64,000 bases of DNA, taken from the NCBI RefSeq assembly GCF_015751765.1, contig NZ_JADOTX010000001.1:5456001-5520000 (forward strand), written 5' to 3'. The notes beneath the pieces are model-generated. The model was given only the letters and a program-made list of their open reading frames with translations, was not told the DNA's origin and made no database searches. Both the position numbers and the translations under genes were made by a program. This document shows, one piece after another, positions 34,129 to 46,877 of this stretch. This stretch comes from Micromonospora ureilytica. GTDB lineage: Bacteria > Actinomycetota > Actinomycetes > Mycobacteriales > Micromonosporaceae. The first letter of the stretch is position 1, and each line of letters starts with the position of its first letter.

Positions 34129-34163
34129 CCGGGGCCCCCGCACGACGGCGGTAGCCTCGACGC

Positions 34164-34592
34164 ATGGCTGACATGCCGGCCCGACTGGCCGAGATCGTCG
34201 ACGAGTTCGCGGACGCGCCGCGCGACCTGGTGCTGGAGATGCTCCTGGAGTACGCGGACGTCATCCCGGCGCTGCCGGAGGGCGCTGCGGAGCGCGAGGG
34301 CATGGAGCAGGTGCCCGAGTGTCAGACGGTGTTCTTCCTGCGCGCCCGGGTGACTCCGGAAGGCACGGTGGAGACGCTCTTCGACTGCCCGCCGGAGGCG
34401 CCCACCACCCGGGCGTTCGCCGGGATCCTCGCCGAAGGACTGGCGGGCGCGAGCGCCGAGCAGGTGCTGGCCGTGCCGGACGACCTCTACCAGCGGATGG
34501 GGCTGGCGCAGGCGATCAGCCCGCTGCGGATCCGCGGCGGCACGGCGATCCTGGGCCGCCTCAAGCGGCAGATCCGGGAACAACTCGGCTGA
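34164..34592 (+). CDS. SufE family protein
   Basis: 142 residues. The SufE fold is recognised from LAEIVDEFADAPRDLVLEML, the conserved acceptor Cys in EQVPECQTVFFLRA (near residue 52), FDCPPEAPTTRAF and the C-terminal LRIRGGTAILGRLKRQI. SufE accepts persulfide sulfur from the cysteine desulfurase SufS for Fe-S cluster assembly. No suf operon is here; actinobacteria commonly carry an isolated sufE near a rhodanese gene. It is followed after 20 bp by a DsbA-family gene. Confidence 0.93.
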   Translation: MADMPARLAEIVDEFADAPRDLVLEMLLEYADVIPALPEGAAEREGMEQVPECQTVFFLRARVTPEGTVETLFDCPPEAPTTRAFAGILAEGLAGASAEQVLAVPDDLYQRMGLAQAISPLRIRGGTAILGRLKRQIREQLG

Positions 34593-34612
34593 CCACGAGG
34601 TTGGCACCGATC

Positions 34613-35254
34613 ATGGAGATCGAGATCTACGCGGACGTCATCTGCCCGTGGTGCTACATCGGCAAGCGCCGCCTGGATGAGGCCCTCGCCAGCTACGAGG
34701 GCGAGGTGACGGTGCGCTACCGACCGTTCCAGCTCGATCCTTCGCCGGTGCCGGAGCCCCGTCCGTTGGTGGAGGCGCTGGCCGGCAAGTTCGGCGGCCC
34801 GGAGCGCGCCCGGCAGATGGTCGACCACGTGATCCAGGTCGCGGCGGCCGACGGGCTGCGACTCGACTACGACCACGCGGTGATCGCCAACACCTTCGAG
34901 GCGCACCGGTTGGTGTCCTGGGCGACCGACCAGGGTAGGGCGGCCGAGATGGTGGAGGCGCTCTACCGGGCGCACTTCAACCACGGGGTCGACGTCGGGT
35001 CACGGGAGGCGCTGGCCGCCCTGGCCGGCGAGATCGGCCTGGACGCGGCCGACGCGCGCCGGTTCCTCGACTCCGACGAGCGTGTCGCCGAGGTCGCCGC
35101 CAGCCTGGCCGCCGCCCGGGACCTGGGCATCACCAGCGTGCCGACCTTCGTCCTGGCCGGGAAGTACGCGGTCTCCGGCGCGCAGGACGTGCAGACGTTG
35201 CTCGCCGCACTCGCCGAGGTCGAGCAGCGCGAATCCGCCGCCCACTCACACTGA
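34613..35254 (+). CDS. DsbA family oxidoreductase (FrnE-like)
   Basis: 213 residues, cytoplasmic thioredoxin-fold protein with a helical insertion. The redox motif CPWC lies at residues 11-14 (YADVICPWCYIGKRRLDEAL). The cis-Pro loop is GITSVPTFVLAGKYAVSGAQ (about 172-190). It belongs to the 2-hydroxychromene-2-carboxylate isomerase/FrnE branch, active in disulfide exchange and oxidative stress. ATG 34613 gives the canonical start; an upstream TTG at 34601 sits closer to ACGAGG and cannot be excluded. It is the last gene of the proS-CBS-SufE series. Confidence 0.92.
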   Translation: MEIEIYADVICPWCYIGKRRLDEALASYEGEVTVRYRPFQLDPSPVPEPRPLVEALAGKFGGPERARQMVDHVIQVAAADGLRLDYDHAVIANTFEAHRLVSWATDQGRAAEMVEALYRAHFNHGVDVGSREALAALAGEIGLDAADARRFLDSDERVAEVAASLAAARDLGITSVPTFVLAGKYAVSGAQDVQTLLAALAEVEQRESAAHSH

Positions 35255-35274
35255 GTCACCAACCGCCGGGCGTC

Positions 35275-35320
35275 CGGCATCGATGATCACGATGTTTCAC
35301 GTGCAACAACATCGATGCCG
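35275..35320. terminator. Hairpin between convergent genes, encloses parS-like site
   Basis: A perfect 11-bp inverted repeat (35275-35285 with 35310-35320; arm CGGCATCGATG) has a 24-nt centre, between the converging stops at 35254 and 35329. It can act as a bidirectional terminator, though the loop is long. The centre contains the parS-like sequence listed separately. Confidence 0.5.
35293..35308. other. parS-like ParB-binding site (one mismatch)
   Basis: TGTTTCACGTGCAACA differs from the near-universal bacterial parS TGTTTCACGTGAAACA at one of 16 positions. It lies in an intergenic gap about 25 kb from oriC, where ParB loading sites cluster in actinobacteria. I see no second copy in the window. 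Confidence 0.65.
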
Positions 35321-35328
35321 ATGCCTGG

Positions 35329-35877
35329 TCAGACCGGCCTGGCCAGCCCTTCCACCACCTGCGCTCCCGGCAACGCGCCCAACGCCGGCCCGGGCAGCGC
35401 GATCTTGCTGTGCCGTACGCCGGACCCGACGATCACGTGCGGTGTGGCGATGACCCGCGCGTCCACCAGGATCGGCCACTGGGCCGGCAACCCGATCGGG
35501 GTGATGCCGCCGTACTCCATGCCTGTCAACTCGACAGCGTCGGCCATCGGGGCGAAGCTCGCCTTGCGGACGTCCAGCGCCCGGCGGGCCACCCCGTTCA
35601 CGTCGGCGCGAGTCGTGGCCAGGACGATGCAGGCCGCGTAGCGGACCACACCTTCGCGCTTGCCCGCCACCACTACACAGTTGGCCGACACCTCCAACCC
35701 CACCTCGTACGCCGCGCAGAAGGCCGCGGTGTCGGCGAGGTCGGCGTCGATCGGCGCGACCAGCACGTCGTTGACGTCCACGGGAGCGTCGGCAGGCCAC
35801 TGCGCGATGGCCTCCGCGACCGGCGGGGCGAGCAGATCCAGGCGGGCACGGGCCGGTTCGGTCTTCAGCGTTCCCAT
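35329..35877 (-). CDS. YbaK/EbsC family aminoacyl-tRNA deacylase
   Basis: 182 residues from ATG 35877. The YbaK fold is indicated by VANCVVVAGKREGVVRYAAC-like strands with the conserved Lys, the VRKASFAPMADAVELTGME helix, and GGITPIGLPAQWPILVDA. Members hydrolyse mischarged Ala- or Cys-tRNA-Pro in trans. A proS gene with its own editing domain is close by, so this enzyme may clear other mischarged species. It converges with the DsbA-family gene, with the parS-like hairpin between. Confidence 0.9.
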   Translation of the reverse strand: MGTLKTEPARARLDLLAPPVAEAIAQWPADAPVDVNDVLVAPIDADLADTAAFCAAYEVGLEVSANCVVVAGKREGVVRYAACIVLATTRADVNGVARRALDVRKASFAPMADAVELTGMEYGGITPIGLPAQWPILVDARVIATPHVIVGSGVRHSKIALPGPALGALPGAQVVEGLARPV

Positions 35878-35975
35878 CACGGGTGCGATCCTCGCATCCG
35901 CGCCGCTGAACCGCCCGGCGGCTCCCCGCCCGCCCGGTGACGCCACCGGTCCGGGCCGGATCGATCCGGCGCTCA

Positions 35976-36167
35976 ACTGCCGGCGAGGAATGCGTTGTCG
36001 CGCATGAAGGAGCGGTCGCGGGCAGCCGCCAACTCCTCCTCGCGCTTGGCCTTGGCCCGTTGCAGCTCCAGATCCTCGAACGCGTGCCGGACACCCAGCC
36101 GGATCACGCCGTAGAGGAAGACGAAGCCGAAGACGTAGAGGATCACAGTGGTGACGACAGCGAACAT
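35976..36167 (-). CDS. Small single-pass membrane protein, 63 aa
   Basis: The start is ATG 36167 (MFAVVTTVILYVFGF). A membrane helix covers about residues 2-24, followed by a basic amphipathic cytoplasmic tail rich in Arg, Lys and Glu (LELQRAKAKREEELAAARD) that could form a coiled coil. The reading frame extends upstream to 36248 without hydrophobic or conserved character. The function is unknown. I list it because the composition is protein-like, but its reality rests on that alone; the stop codon lies within a few bases of the stated end. Confidence 0.55.
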
Positions 36168-36269
36168 GGCGTCACGGTAAGACGAACGTGAACCGTTGTT
36201 GCTCTCATTTCCGGCCGGTTCCCCCGTACGTGTCGGTCGGCGCGACAACCCGCGACGGCGTAGAACGGT

Positions 36270-36923
36270 TCACCCCGACCGGATCAGGTCCAACACGGTC
36301 AGCAGCGCGAAGAACGCGATCACGATCTCGTTGACGATCCAGGCGTGCCCCTCGGCCCATTCCCGCATCCGGGTCAGTACCCGCGCCGCCCTGCTCCCCA
36401 GCAGCAGCAACGCCAGCAGAGGCAGCGCGAGCAGGAGCACGGTGAGCAGCACGAACGGCACCAGGTGCCACCACGGCAGATCGTGCCGGGCCACACTCGC
36501 CCCGACGGTGGCCATGGTCAGGTCGTCGGTGGGCGTCGCCACGAAGAGCAGCGCACCCAGCCGCAGCGCCTGCGGCGGACCGGCGTGCTCGATGCTCCCC
36601 AGCCAGCGCGGCGGTCCGGAGCGGTTCCGGCGTACCCAGATCAGCACGGCCAGGATCACCAGCAGGGCCAGCACCACCAGGTCGATGGCGGGGCCGCGAT
36701 CGACCTTCCCGGCGACGGCGGTGGCGTCGGCGGCCACTCCGCCCACCAGCCGGGTCAACGACCACGCCACCGTCACCCCGGCGGCCACGACCAGCCCCGC
36801 GCCCGCGAGGAAGCCCAGCGACGCCGCCCAGGGCCGATCCGACGAGGCCAGGAAGACCGCCACCACCAGCTGCGTACCGGCGACCATGACCACGGCGAGC
36901 GGCAGAATGGTCAGGAAGTTCAT
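36270..36923 (-). CDS. GAP family (Sap/SfLAP-like) membrane protein
   Basis: 217 residues with six membrane helices (about 2-24, 33-60, 80-98, 118-135, 145-170 and 192-215). It has the family's central loop (RRNRSGPPRWLGSIEHAGPPQALRLG region) and the TPTDDLTMATVGASVAR segment. The Sap/GAP family is related to LysE-type transporters and in mycobacteria helps move glycolipids. ATG 36923 starts at MNFLTILPLAVVM, the usual N-terminus. It is followed on the same strand by the small membrane protein. Confidence 0.85.
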   Translation of the reverse strand: MNFLTILPLAVVMVAGTQLVVAVFLASSDRPWAASLGFLAGAGLVVAAGVTVAWSLTRLVGGVAADATAVAGKVDRGPAIDLVVLALLVILAVLIWVRRNRSGPPRWLGSIEHAGPPQALRLGALLFVATPTDDLTMATVGASVARHDLPWWHLVPFVLLTVLLLALPLLALLLLGSRAARVLTRMREWAEGHAWIVNEIVIAFFALLTVLDLIRSG

Positions 36924-36974
36924 GGCCCGTCATCCTTCCGGCACACGCAGGTGGGACGCGGCCGAATCCGGGGA

Positions 36975-38363
36975 TCACCCGGTCGGTCGCACACCCCCGC
37001 CCACCACGACACGTCCGGCCAGCAGCGCCCCGAGCAGCGCCAGTGCGGCGGTCACCACGAGCGTCGTCGCGTAGCTGGCCGGGCCTGGCGCACTTCCCGA
37101 CGCCAAAACGGCCCCGGTCAGCGCGAGCACTGTCGCCGCGAAGAGGGAGTCGCTCAGTTGCAGTGACGAGCTGTTGCGGCCCTGCTCACCCGGTGCGGAC
37201 AACTCCAGGGTGAGCACCGACAACGACGGATAGAGCAGGCCCATCCCCAGACCGGCGATCGCCCAACCGACCACGGCGACGACCACCGGCAGCTCGGGCC
37301 GGACGGCCAGCGCGACAGTCGCGGTGCCCAGCGTGATGCAGCTCAGCCCGACGCGCGGAAGACTGGCCCGCGACGCCGGCACCGGCATCCGGCCCTGCAA
37401 CCAGGAGCCCACCGACCACGCCAGCGCGCCGACCGTGAGGACCAGCCCGGCCGCGGTCGGCGAGAGGCCCCGTTCCCGGGAGAGCATCAGCGGGATGACC
37501 ACCTCGGCGCCGACGAAGGCCGCCGACGCCAGGCCACGCAGCCCCACGACGGTGGGCAAGCCTCGCGCCGCCCGGAGAAACCCGGCCGGCAGCAGGCGCG
37601 GGGCGCAGACCAGCAGACCGACCACTGCGAACGCGACAAGCACCAGGGCGGTGGCGCCGCGCTGCTGACCCCCGATGTGCAGCAGTGCGGCACTCACCGC
37701 GGCCCCGCACGCCCAACCGATCCGCGCAGCCGCACCCGCCGGCGGCCTCGTTGCCGCACTTCGGCCCAGCGACCGCAGGCCGGGATGGATCAGCAGCACC
37801 GCCGGCACCGCCACCGCCGGCACCGCCAGGAAGACCCACCGCCAGCCCAGGTACTGCACGATCAAGCCGGCGACCGCCGGCCCGACCAGCGACGGTACGA
37901 CCCACGCCGCCGCGAACGCCGCGAAGATCCGCCGGTGCAGTTCCTGCGGGTACGCGTGCCCGACGATCACGTAGAGCGCCACCGAGAGCAGACCGGAGCC
38001 GAAACCCTGCACGACCCGCCCGACGACCAGCACACTCATCACGGGGGCGGTCCCGGCGATCAGCAAACCGACCACGAACCAGGCGACGCCGTGCCACATC
38101 GGCCCACGAGGACCCCGGGCGTCGCACCAGATGCCGGAGACCACCATCGCCAGCACACCTGTGGCGAACGGGCCACCGAACGCGATCCCGTAGAGCGCCA
38201 GCCCGTCCAGGCTGCGGGCTACTGTCGGCATCGCCGTACCGACCGCCAACGCCTCGAACGCGAGGAGTGAGATCAACGCGACGCTGCCCACCGTCATCGC
38301 GCGCAGCCGCGGCGCGAAGAGTCCGGGTGCGGTGGGTGCGGCGGTGACGGTTGTGCTCGGCAT
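36975..38363 (-). CDS. MFS transporter (DHA2/14-helix-like)
   Basis: 462 residues from ATG 38363, with about 12-14 membrane helices. It has the motif-C-like segment VGRVVQGFGSGLLSVALYVI and FAAFAAAWVVPSLVGPAVAG, as in drug/proton antiporters. The TTG at 38384 would add seven residues. The substrate is unknown. It lies 51 bp upstream of the GAP-family gene on the same strand. Confidence 0.88.
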   Translation of the reverse strand: MPSTTVTAAPTAPGLFAPRLRAMTVGSVALISLLAFEALAVGTAMPTVARSLDGLALYGIAFGGPFATGVLAMVVSGIWCDARGPRGPMWHGVAWFVVGLLIAGTAPVMSVLVVGRVVQGFGSGLLSVALYVIVGHAYPQELHRRIFAAFAAAWVVPSLVGPAVAGLIVQYLGWRWVFLAVPAVAVPAVLLIHPGLRSLGRSAATRPPAGAAARIGWACGAAVSAALLHIGGQQRGATALVLVAFAVVGLLVCAPRLLPAGFLRAARGLPTVVGLRGLASAAFVGAEVVIPLMLSRERGLSPTAAGLVLTVGALAWSVGSWLQGRMPVPASRASLPRVGLSCITLGTATVALAVRPELPVVVAVVGWAIAGLGMGLLYPSLSVLTLELSAPGEQGRNSSSLQLSDSLFAATVLALTGAVLASGSAPGPASYATTLVVTAALALLGALLAGRVVVGGGVRPTG

Positions 38364-38422
38364 CGACCGAGCATGCGACCTCAACCGGGATTCATGTCAA
38401 CGTCGGGTGACCCGGCTCTCGT

Positions 38423-38683
38423 TCAGGCGTCCTGCAGCGCCTCCCCCAGACCGCGTACCAGGCCGGAAAAATGCTGGTCTGCCAGCAGGTGACCAGCGGT
38501 GATCACCACAGCGATCGGCCACTCGATGACCTGGAGCGCGGCGAGCACCCCGAGCCCGGCGTAGTAGACGACCTTGTCCGGTGGCGGCACCGCCACCTCA
38601 CCCAGCATCGGCAGTTGAAACCGCCTGTTGTACATCTGGACGTTCTCGCGCGAACCGTTGAGATGTCGCGTCAGCGTGCTCAT
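38423..38683 (-). CDS. Small conserved membrane-associated protein, 86 aa
   Basis: ATG 38683 has GGGGAGG five bases upstream, an excellent ribosome site. The product begins basic (NGSRENVQMYNRRFQ), has VAVPPPDKVVYYAGLG, then a hydrophobic segment (about 48-70, GVLAALQVIEWPIAVVITAG). It diverges from the P-type ATPase gene. Similar short PPPDK-YYAGLG proteins occur beside such ATPases in other actinobacteria as I recall, so a functional link is plausible but unproven. Confidence 0.75.
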   Translation of the reverse strand: MSTLTRHLNGSRENVQMYNRRFQLPMLGEVAVPPPDKVVYYAGLGVLAALQVIEWPIAVVITAGHLLADQHFSGLVRGLGEALQDA

Positions 38684-38836
38684 GCCGGCCTCCCCATCTC
38701 CGGTGAAGGTCGTCGGATTCCACGACCCACCACGTCCATGCGCCAGCGACGACGGAAAATTCCGCCGCTCAGGGGGCATAACGGATGGCAGGTCGGGAAG
38801 CCAGGCCGCCGGACGTAAGCGCGGTGGGAGGACGAC

Positions 38837-38901
38837 ATGGGCAAGGTCAGGACCATCGGCAACAGGGAGCCGGGCCGGCGTCCGTCCAGCCGTACGCCTC
38901 G

Positions 38902-38905
<4 letters not shown>
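38837..38905 (+). CDS. 22-codon reading frame coupled to the P-type ATPase
   Basis: ATG 38837 is preceded by GGGAGG (38825-38830) at ideal spacing. The product is a 22-residue, strongly basic peptide (MGKVRTIGNREPGRR…PR). Its TGA at 38903-38905 overlaps the ATPase ATG at 38902 as ATGA. The ATPase start has no ribosome site of its own, so this frame probably delivers ribosomes to it by termination-reinitiation. It may be a leader peptide, a real micropeptide, or both. Confidence 0.5.
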
Positions 38906-43374
<4,469 letters not shown>

Positions 43375-43410
43375 CCGGACGCGCCACCGGCGTGCCGTGG
43401 AAAGCCGATT

Positions 43411-43449
43411 CCTCGATGCTGGTGGTCCACCGACCCACCAGCACCGAGG
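43411..43449. terminator. Bidirectional terminator, P-type ATPase / DUF418 gene
   Basis: The stem CCTCG plus TGCTGGTGG (43411-43425) pairs with CCACCAGCA plus CGAGG (43435-43449), with one A-C mismatch and a 9-nt loop, between converging stops at 43374 and 43469. Confidence 0.75.
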
Positions 43450-43468
43450 CGGCTTCATGCGGCGGCGA

Positions 43469-44668
43469 TCAGGTCCGTGGCCGGTAGGTCAGGCGGCGCA
43501 GGACGATCTCGGCAGGGCCGGGCTGCTTGCGCTTGTCGAGCTGACGGGCGATCAGGACGGTGGTGAGCCAGACGGCCACCGCGATGATCAGACCGGTCAC
43601 CGTGGGGCTGCCGAACCGGTCGCCGAGGGCGAGCGTGAAGGGCGCCAGGAGGACGAGCCAGGCCACGGACTGGAACAGGTATCCCGACAGGGAACGCTGA
43701 CCCAGTGCGGAGAGAGCGCCGACGACGGGACCGGATCGGTTGGCTCGCATGGCGATCAGGCCGAAGACGGCCACGTAACCCGGTCCGGCGAACATGCCGC
43801 TGGCCCCGTGGAGCAGCAGCATCATACTGGCGGCCGACTCGTCGACGTGCAGCCATCCGGCACTGACCAGGGCTGCCGGGAGGCCGCCGGCGACTGCGAC
43901 ACCGAGACCGAGGGTGGCGGTCCACGTGAGCAGGGTCCGGTGCCGGGCCGGCTCTTCGAGGACACGGCGGCGAGCGGCCCACATGCCCAGCCAGGCGATC
44001 ATGATGAAGGGCACGACGGTCAGCGTGTGCACCGGCCATTCGCCGAGGCGATCCAGCATGGACGCGACGTAATCGGGCGCGGCGAGCGAGTCGACGTGGC
44101 CCGACGGCAGCGGTGCCGACCCGCCCGACCCGCCGAGGATGCCGCTCACCACCATGGCGCCGATGACCAGTATCTCGACCGCCGACAGCGCCCAGAGCAC
44201 CAGCACGATGCGGTGGAACCTGTCGCCGCGGCGGAGTAGCAACAGGGTCATCGCGATCCCGACGATCCCGTACGCGCCGAGGAAGTCGCCGTAGTACAGC
44301 AGCGCGGCGTGCGCGAACCCGAACACGACGAGCCAAAGATTACGACGCAACAGCACGGAGCGGACCTGCTTCGGGGTGGCACCGGAGGCGTCCTGGCGGC
44401 GGGCGAGCTGGACGAGCCCGTAGCCGAACATCACGGCGAAGACCGGATAACCGCGGGCGTGGACGAGTTCGAAGAGCAGGAAGTTGAGGCCGCGGTCGAC
44501 GCCTTCCGGCGTGGCGTCGAGCCCCGGCTCACCGGCGAAGACGACTCCGGCGACGTTGGCCAGCGCAATGATCAGCAGCATCGCTCCCCGGGCCAGGTCG
44601 GGCGCGAGGGCACGCTCGGTGCGCAGCACCGGCCCTCTCGCTGTCCGCGGTGCAGTGTCAATGCTCAT
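43469..44668 (-). CDS. DUF418 (YeiB-like) membrane protein
   Basis: 399 residues, about ten membrane helices. N-terminal APDLARGAMLLIIALANVAG is the DUF418 family start. GYPVFAVMFGYGLVQLARR and the C-terminal DUF418 block (GQRSLSGYLFQSVAWLVL … LTYRP) are both visible. Function in the family is poorly defined; an acyltransferase-like or transport role has been suggested. It is divergent from a TetR gene with an inverted repeat between them, so it is probably that repressor's target. Confidence 0.9.
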   Translation of the reverse strand: MSIDTAPRTARGPVLRTERALAPDLARGAMLLIIALANVAGVVFAGEPGLDATPEGVDRGLNFLLFELVHARGYPVFAVMFGYGLVQLARRQDASGATPKQVRSVLLRRNLWLVVFGFAHAALLYYGDFLGAYGIVGIAMTLLLLRRGDRFHRIVLVLWALSAVEILVIGAMVVSGILGGSGGSAPLPSGHVDSLAAPDYVASMLDRLGEWPVHTLTVVPFIMIAWLGMWAARRRVLEEPARHRTLLTWTATLGLGVAVAGGLPAALVSAGWLHVDESAASMMLLLHGASGMFAGPGYVAVFGLIAMRANRSGPVVGALSALGQRSLSGYLFQSVAWLVLLAPFTLALGDRFGSPTVTGLIIAVAVWLTTVLIARQLDKRKQPGPAEIVLRRLTYRPRT

Positions 44669-44707
44669 GGTCGTCTCCCCGTGATTCGGCTTTAGTTTCA
44701 GAGAGAA

Positions 44708-44724
44708 AGTATCACTCGTATACT
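44708..44724. promoter_or_regulatory. Candidate TetR operator AGTAT-N7-ATACT
   Basis: Perfect 5-bp arms 44708-44712 and 44720-44724 lie in the 109-bp divergent promoter between the DUF418 and TetR genes, the AT-richest spot of that gap. Size and symmetry suit a TetR dimer. Confidence 0.5.
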
Positions 44725-44777
44725 AATCCTGTCTGTCATGATGTGGACGTAACCTTCCGGGGCGAACGTGGGAGCCC

Positions 44778-45536
44778 ATGACCAGCGACGATTTCGTTCC
44801 GGCGCCACTGCGCCGGCTGTGGGGAATGTCGGAGTCGTCGCGTCTCGGGCGGCCCGCGTCCCTCGACGTCAACGTGGTCGTCACCGCAGCGGTGGGGATC
44901 GCCGATCGGGACGGGCTCGACGGCGTGACGCTTCCGAAGGTCGCCAAGAGCCTCGGCTTCACGAGCATGTCGCTCTACCGGCACGTCGGCTCCAAGGACG
45001 AGCTGCTCACCCTCATGGCCGACGCCGCACTGGGCCCACCCCCGGACATCGACACCACCGACTGGCGGGAAGGACTGCGTAGCTGGGCATTCGCGCACCG
45101 CGCGGTGCTTCAGCGTCGGCCGTGGCTGACGCGCGTGCCCGCCGCCGGACCGCCCTCCGGGCCGCACCAGATCGCCTGGATGGAGGCCGCGCTGGCGATC
45201 ATGTCCGGCACTCTCCTGGACTGGGCGCACAAGATCGGTGCCCTGTCACTGATCAGCGGCTACGTGGTGCAGTCGGTACGGCAGTACAGCGAACTCGCCG
45301 AGGGCAGAGCCGAAGGCCAGGGCCAGGCCGATGCCGAACGCGACTACGGCCGAGCGCTGGCGCGACTGGTCAATCCCGACCGCTTCCCCGAGACGGCCCG
45401 GCTGTTCTCCTCGACGCTGTTCGAGTCGCCACCGTCCGACACCCCCGACGAGGCGATCGCCGACGCGGACTTCACACTCGGGCTGGAGCTGATCCTCGAC
45501 GGCATCGCCGTCCGGATCGCGCGCTCCGACCCCTGA
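44778..45536 (+). CDS. TetR family regulator (TetR_C_1 type)
   Basis: 252 residues. A leader of about 22 residues (VPAPLRRLWG) is followed by the helix-turn-helix (about 28-78; GLDGVTLPKVAKSLGFTSM, SLYRHVGSKDELL) and a long C-terminal domain like that of TetR itself (WREGLRSWAFAHRAVLQRRPWL, PDEAIADADFTLGLELILDG). Such regulators usually repress a neighbouring exporter. Here the divergent neighbour is the DUF418 membrane protein, and another MFS gene converges downstream. Confidence 0.92.
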   Translation: MTSDDFVPAPLRRLWGMSESSRLGRPASLDVNVVVTAAVGIADRDGLDGVTLPKVAKSLGFTSMSLYRHVGSKDELLTLMADAALGPPPDIDTTDWREGLRSWAFAHRAVLQRRPWLTRVPAAGPPSGPHQIAWMEAALAIMSGTLLDWAHKIGALSLISGYVVQSVRQYSELAEGRAEGQGQADAERDYGRALARLVNPDRFPETARLFSSTLFESPPSDTPDEAIADADFTLGLELILDGIAVRIARSDP

Positions 45537-45586
45537 ACCCGCCCCGTCACCACCCCTGCGGCGGCGATCATTGACAGGCGCGATGG

Positions 45587-46786
45587 TCAGCGGCGCTCGG
45601 AATTGGCCGCGACAAGGGCGCCGACCGGGCGTTCCGGGAGGACGCCCCGCCGGATGCGGCCGCCGGCGACGACCATCAGAGCGACGATGCCCAGCAGGGC
45701 TCCGATCAGCACCGTGCTGTGCACACCGTGGCTCGGTAACGCGAACCCGGCGACCAGGGCGCCGCCGGTGATGCCGACGTTGACAGCGGCGGAGACGGTG
45801 GCTGCTGCGATGTCGGAACGCCCGGGCGCCACCTGCAACACGACGCCTCCGAGCGCCGCGGTGAACGCCGCGAACGCCAGTCCGGCCAGAGCGAGCAGGC
45901 CGACGGCCACGTACGGCCGGTGGCCGAGCGCGTACAACCCGAGCAGAGCCACCGACTGCAACGCGACTGTCGTGACCAGGGCGAGCCACGGGCTGCGGTC
46001 CACCACCGCTCCGACGGCGAGGATCCCGAGCACGCTGGCGACACCGCGCGCCAGCAGGATGGCCCCGACCGACGAGGCGGCGAACCCGCTGACCTCGGTC
46101 ACGAAGAGAGCGACGTAGGTGTAGGCGGCGATGGCGCCGGCGGTCGCCAGGACGGCCACCGCGACCAGCAGCCAGAAGCGGTAGATGTCGGGCGTCGCGC
46201 CCCGAGCGGCATGTCCCTGGCCGGGCGGAGTCGAGGGCAGCAGCGAGGCCACCGCGACGAGCACAACCGCGCCGAGCCCGGCCACCGCCAGGAACGACAT
46301 GCGCCAGCCGGCCCGTTCGCCCAGCCAGGTGCCCACGGGCACTCCCAGGAGCAGGGCGACGTTGCCGCCGGCGAACACGATCGCGACCACCCGCCCGCGC
46401 AGTGCGGGTCGGAACAGCTCAGCTGCGGCCGGGACCACCACCGCCCAGAACAACGCATGGGTCGCCGCAGTTGCCATCCTGGTCGCCAGCAGCAGCGGGA
46501 ACGTGCTCGCGAACACCGTCGTCGCGGTGCTGACGACGAAGCCGGCCAGGAGCACCGACAGGAGTCGCCGCCGAGGGACCTTCCTGGCCAGCACCGTCAA
46601 CGGGATCGAGGCGACGACGACCACCGCCCCGTACGCGGTGACGAGCATGCCCACTTGCGACGGTGAGACGGCCAGGTCCGTGGCCATCGGGAGCAGCAGG
46701 CCGATCGGCAGCGCCTCGGCGGTGGTGTAGAGGAACGTCCCCCCGGCGAGGCCGATCAGCGCGCCCACTGCCCGTCTGCGGTCCAT
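45587..46786 (-). CDS. MFS transporter (arabinose-efflux/Cml-like)
   Basis: 399 residues with 12 predicted membrane helices. N-terminal GTFLYTTAEALPIGLLLPM and the VPRRRLLSVLLAGFV loop fit the DHA1 family. GNVALLLGVPVGTWLGERAGWR is the motif-C region of antiporters (DHA1/CmlR). It diverges from the CGNR-type regulator with 91 bp between starts. Confidence 0.9.
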   Translation of the reverse strand: MDRRRAVGALIGLAGGTFLYTTAEALPIGLLLPMATDLAVSPSQVGMLVTAYGAVVVVASIPLTVLARKVPRRRLLSVLLAGFVVSTATTVFASTFPLLLATRMATAATHALFWAVVVPAAAELFRPALRGRVVAIVFAGGNVALLLGVPVGTWLGERAGWRMSFLAVAGLGAVVLVAVASLLPSTPPGQGHAARGATPDIYRFWLLVAVAVLATAGAIAAYTYVALFVTEVSGFAASSVGAILLARGVASVLGILAVGAVVDRSPWLALVTTVALQSVALLGLYALGHRPYVAVGLLALAGLAFAAFTAALGGVVLQVAPGRSDIAAATVSAAVNVGITGGALVAGFALPSHGVHSTVLIGALLGIVALMVVAGGRIRRGVLPERPVGALVAANSERR

Positions 46787-46877
46787 CCGACACTCCCACT
46801 GTTACCGGCTAAAAGATGTATGCCAGAAACAAGCTAGTGATGCCTCGGCGCAGGGTCAACTGGTAAAGTCGGCTTTG

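Noticed and set aside
46802-46866. TTACCGG / CTGGTAA dyad in the MFS-CGNR gap
   Set aside because: The arms are imperfect and about 50 bp apart, too far for a typical single operator; kept only as a weak possibility.
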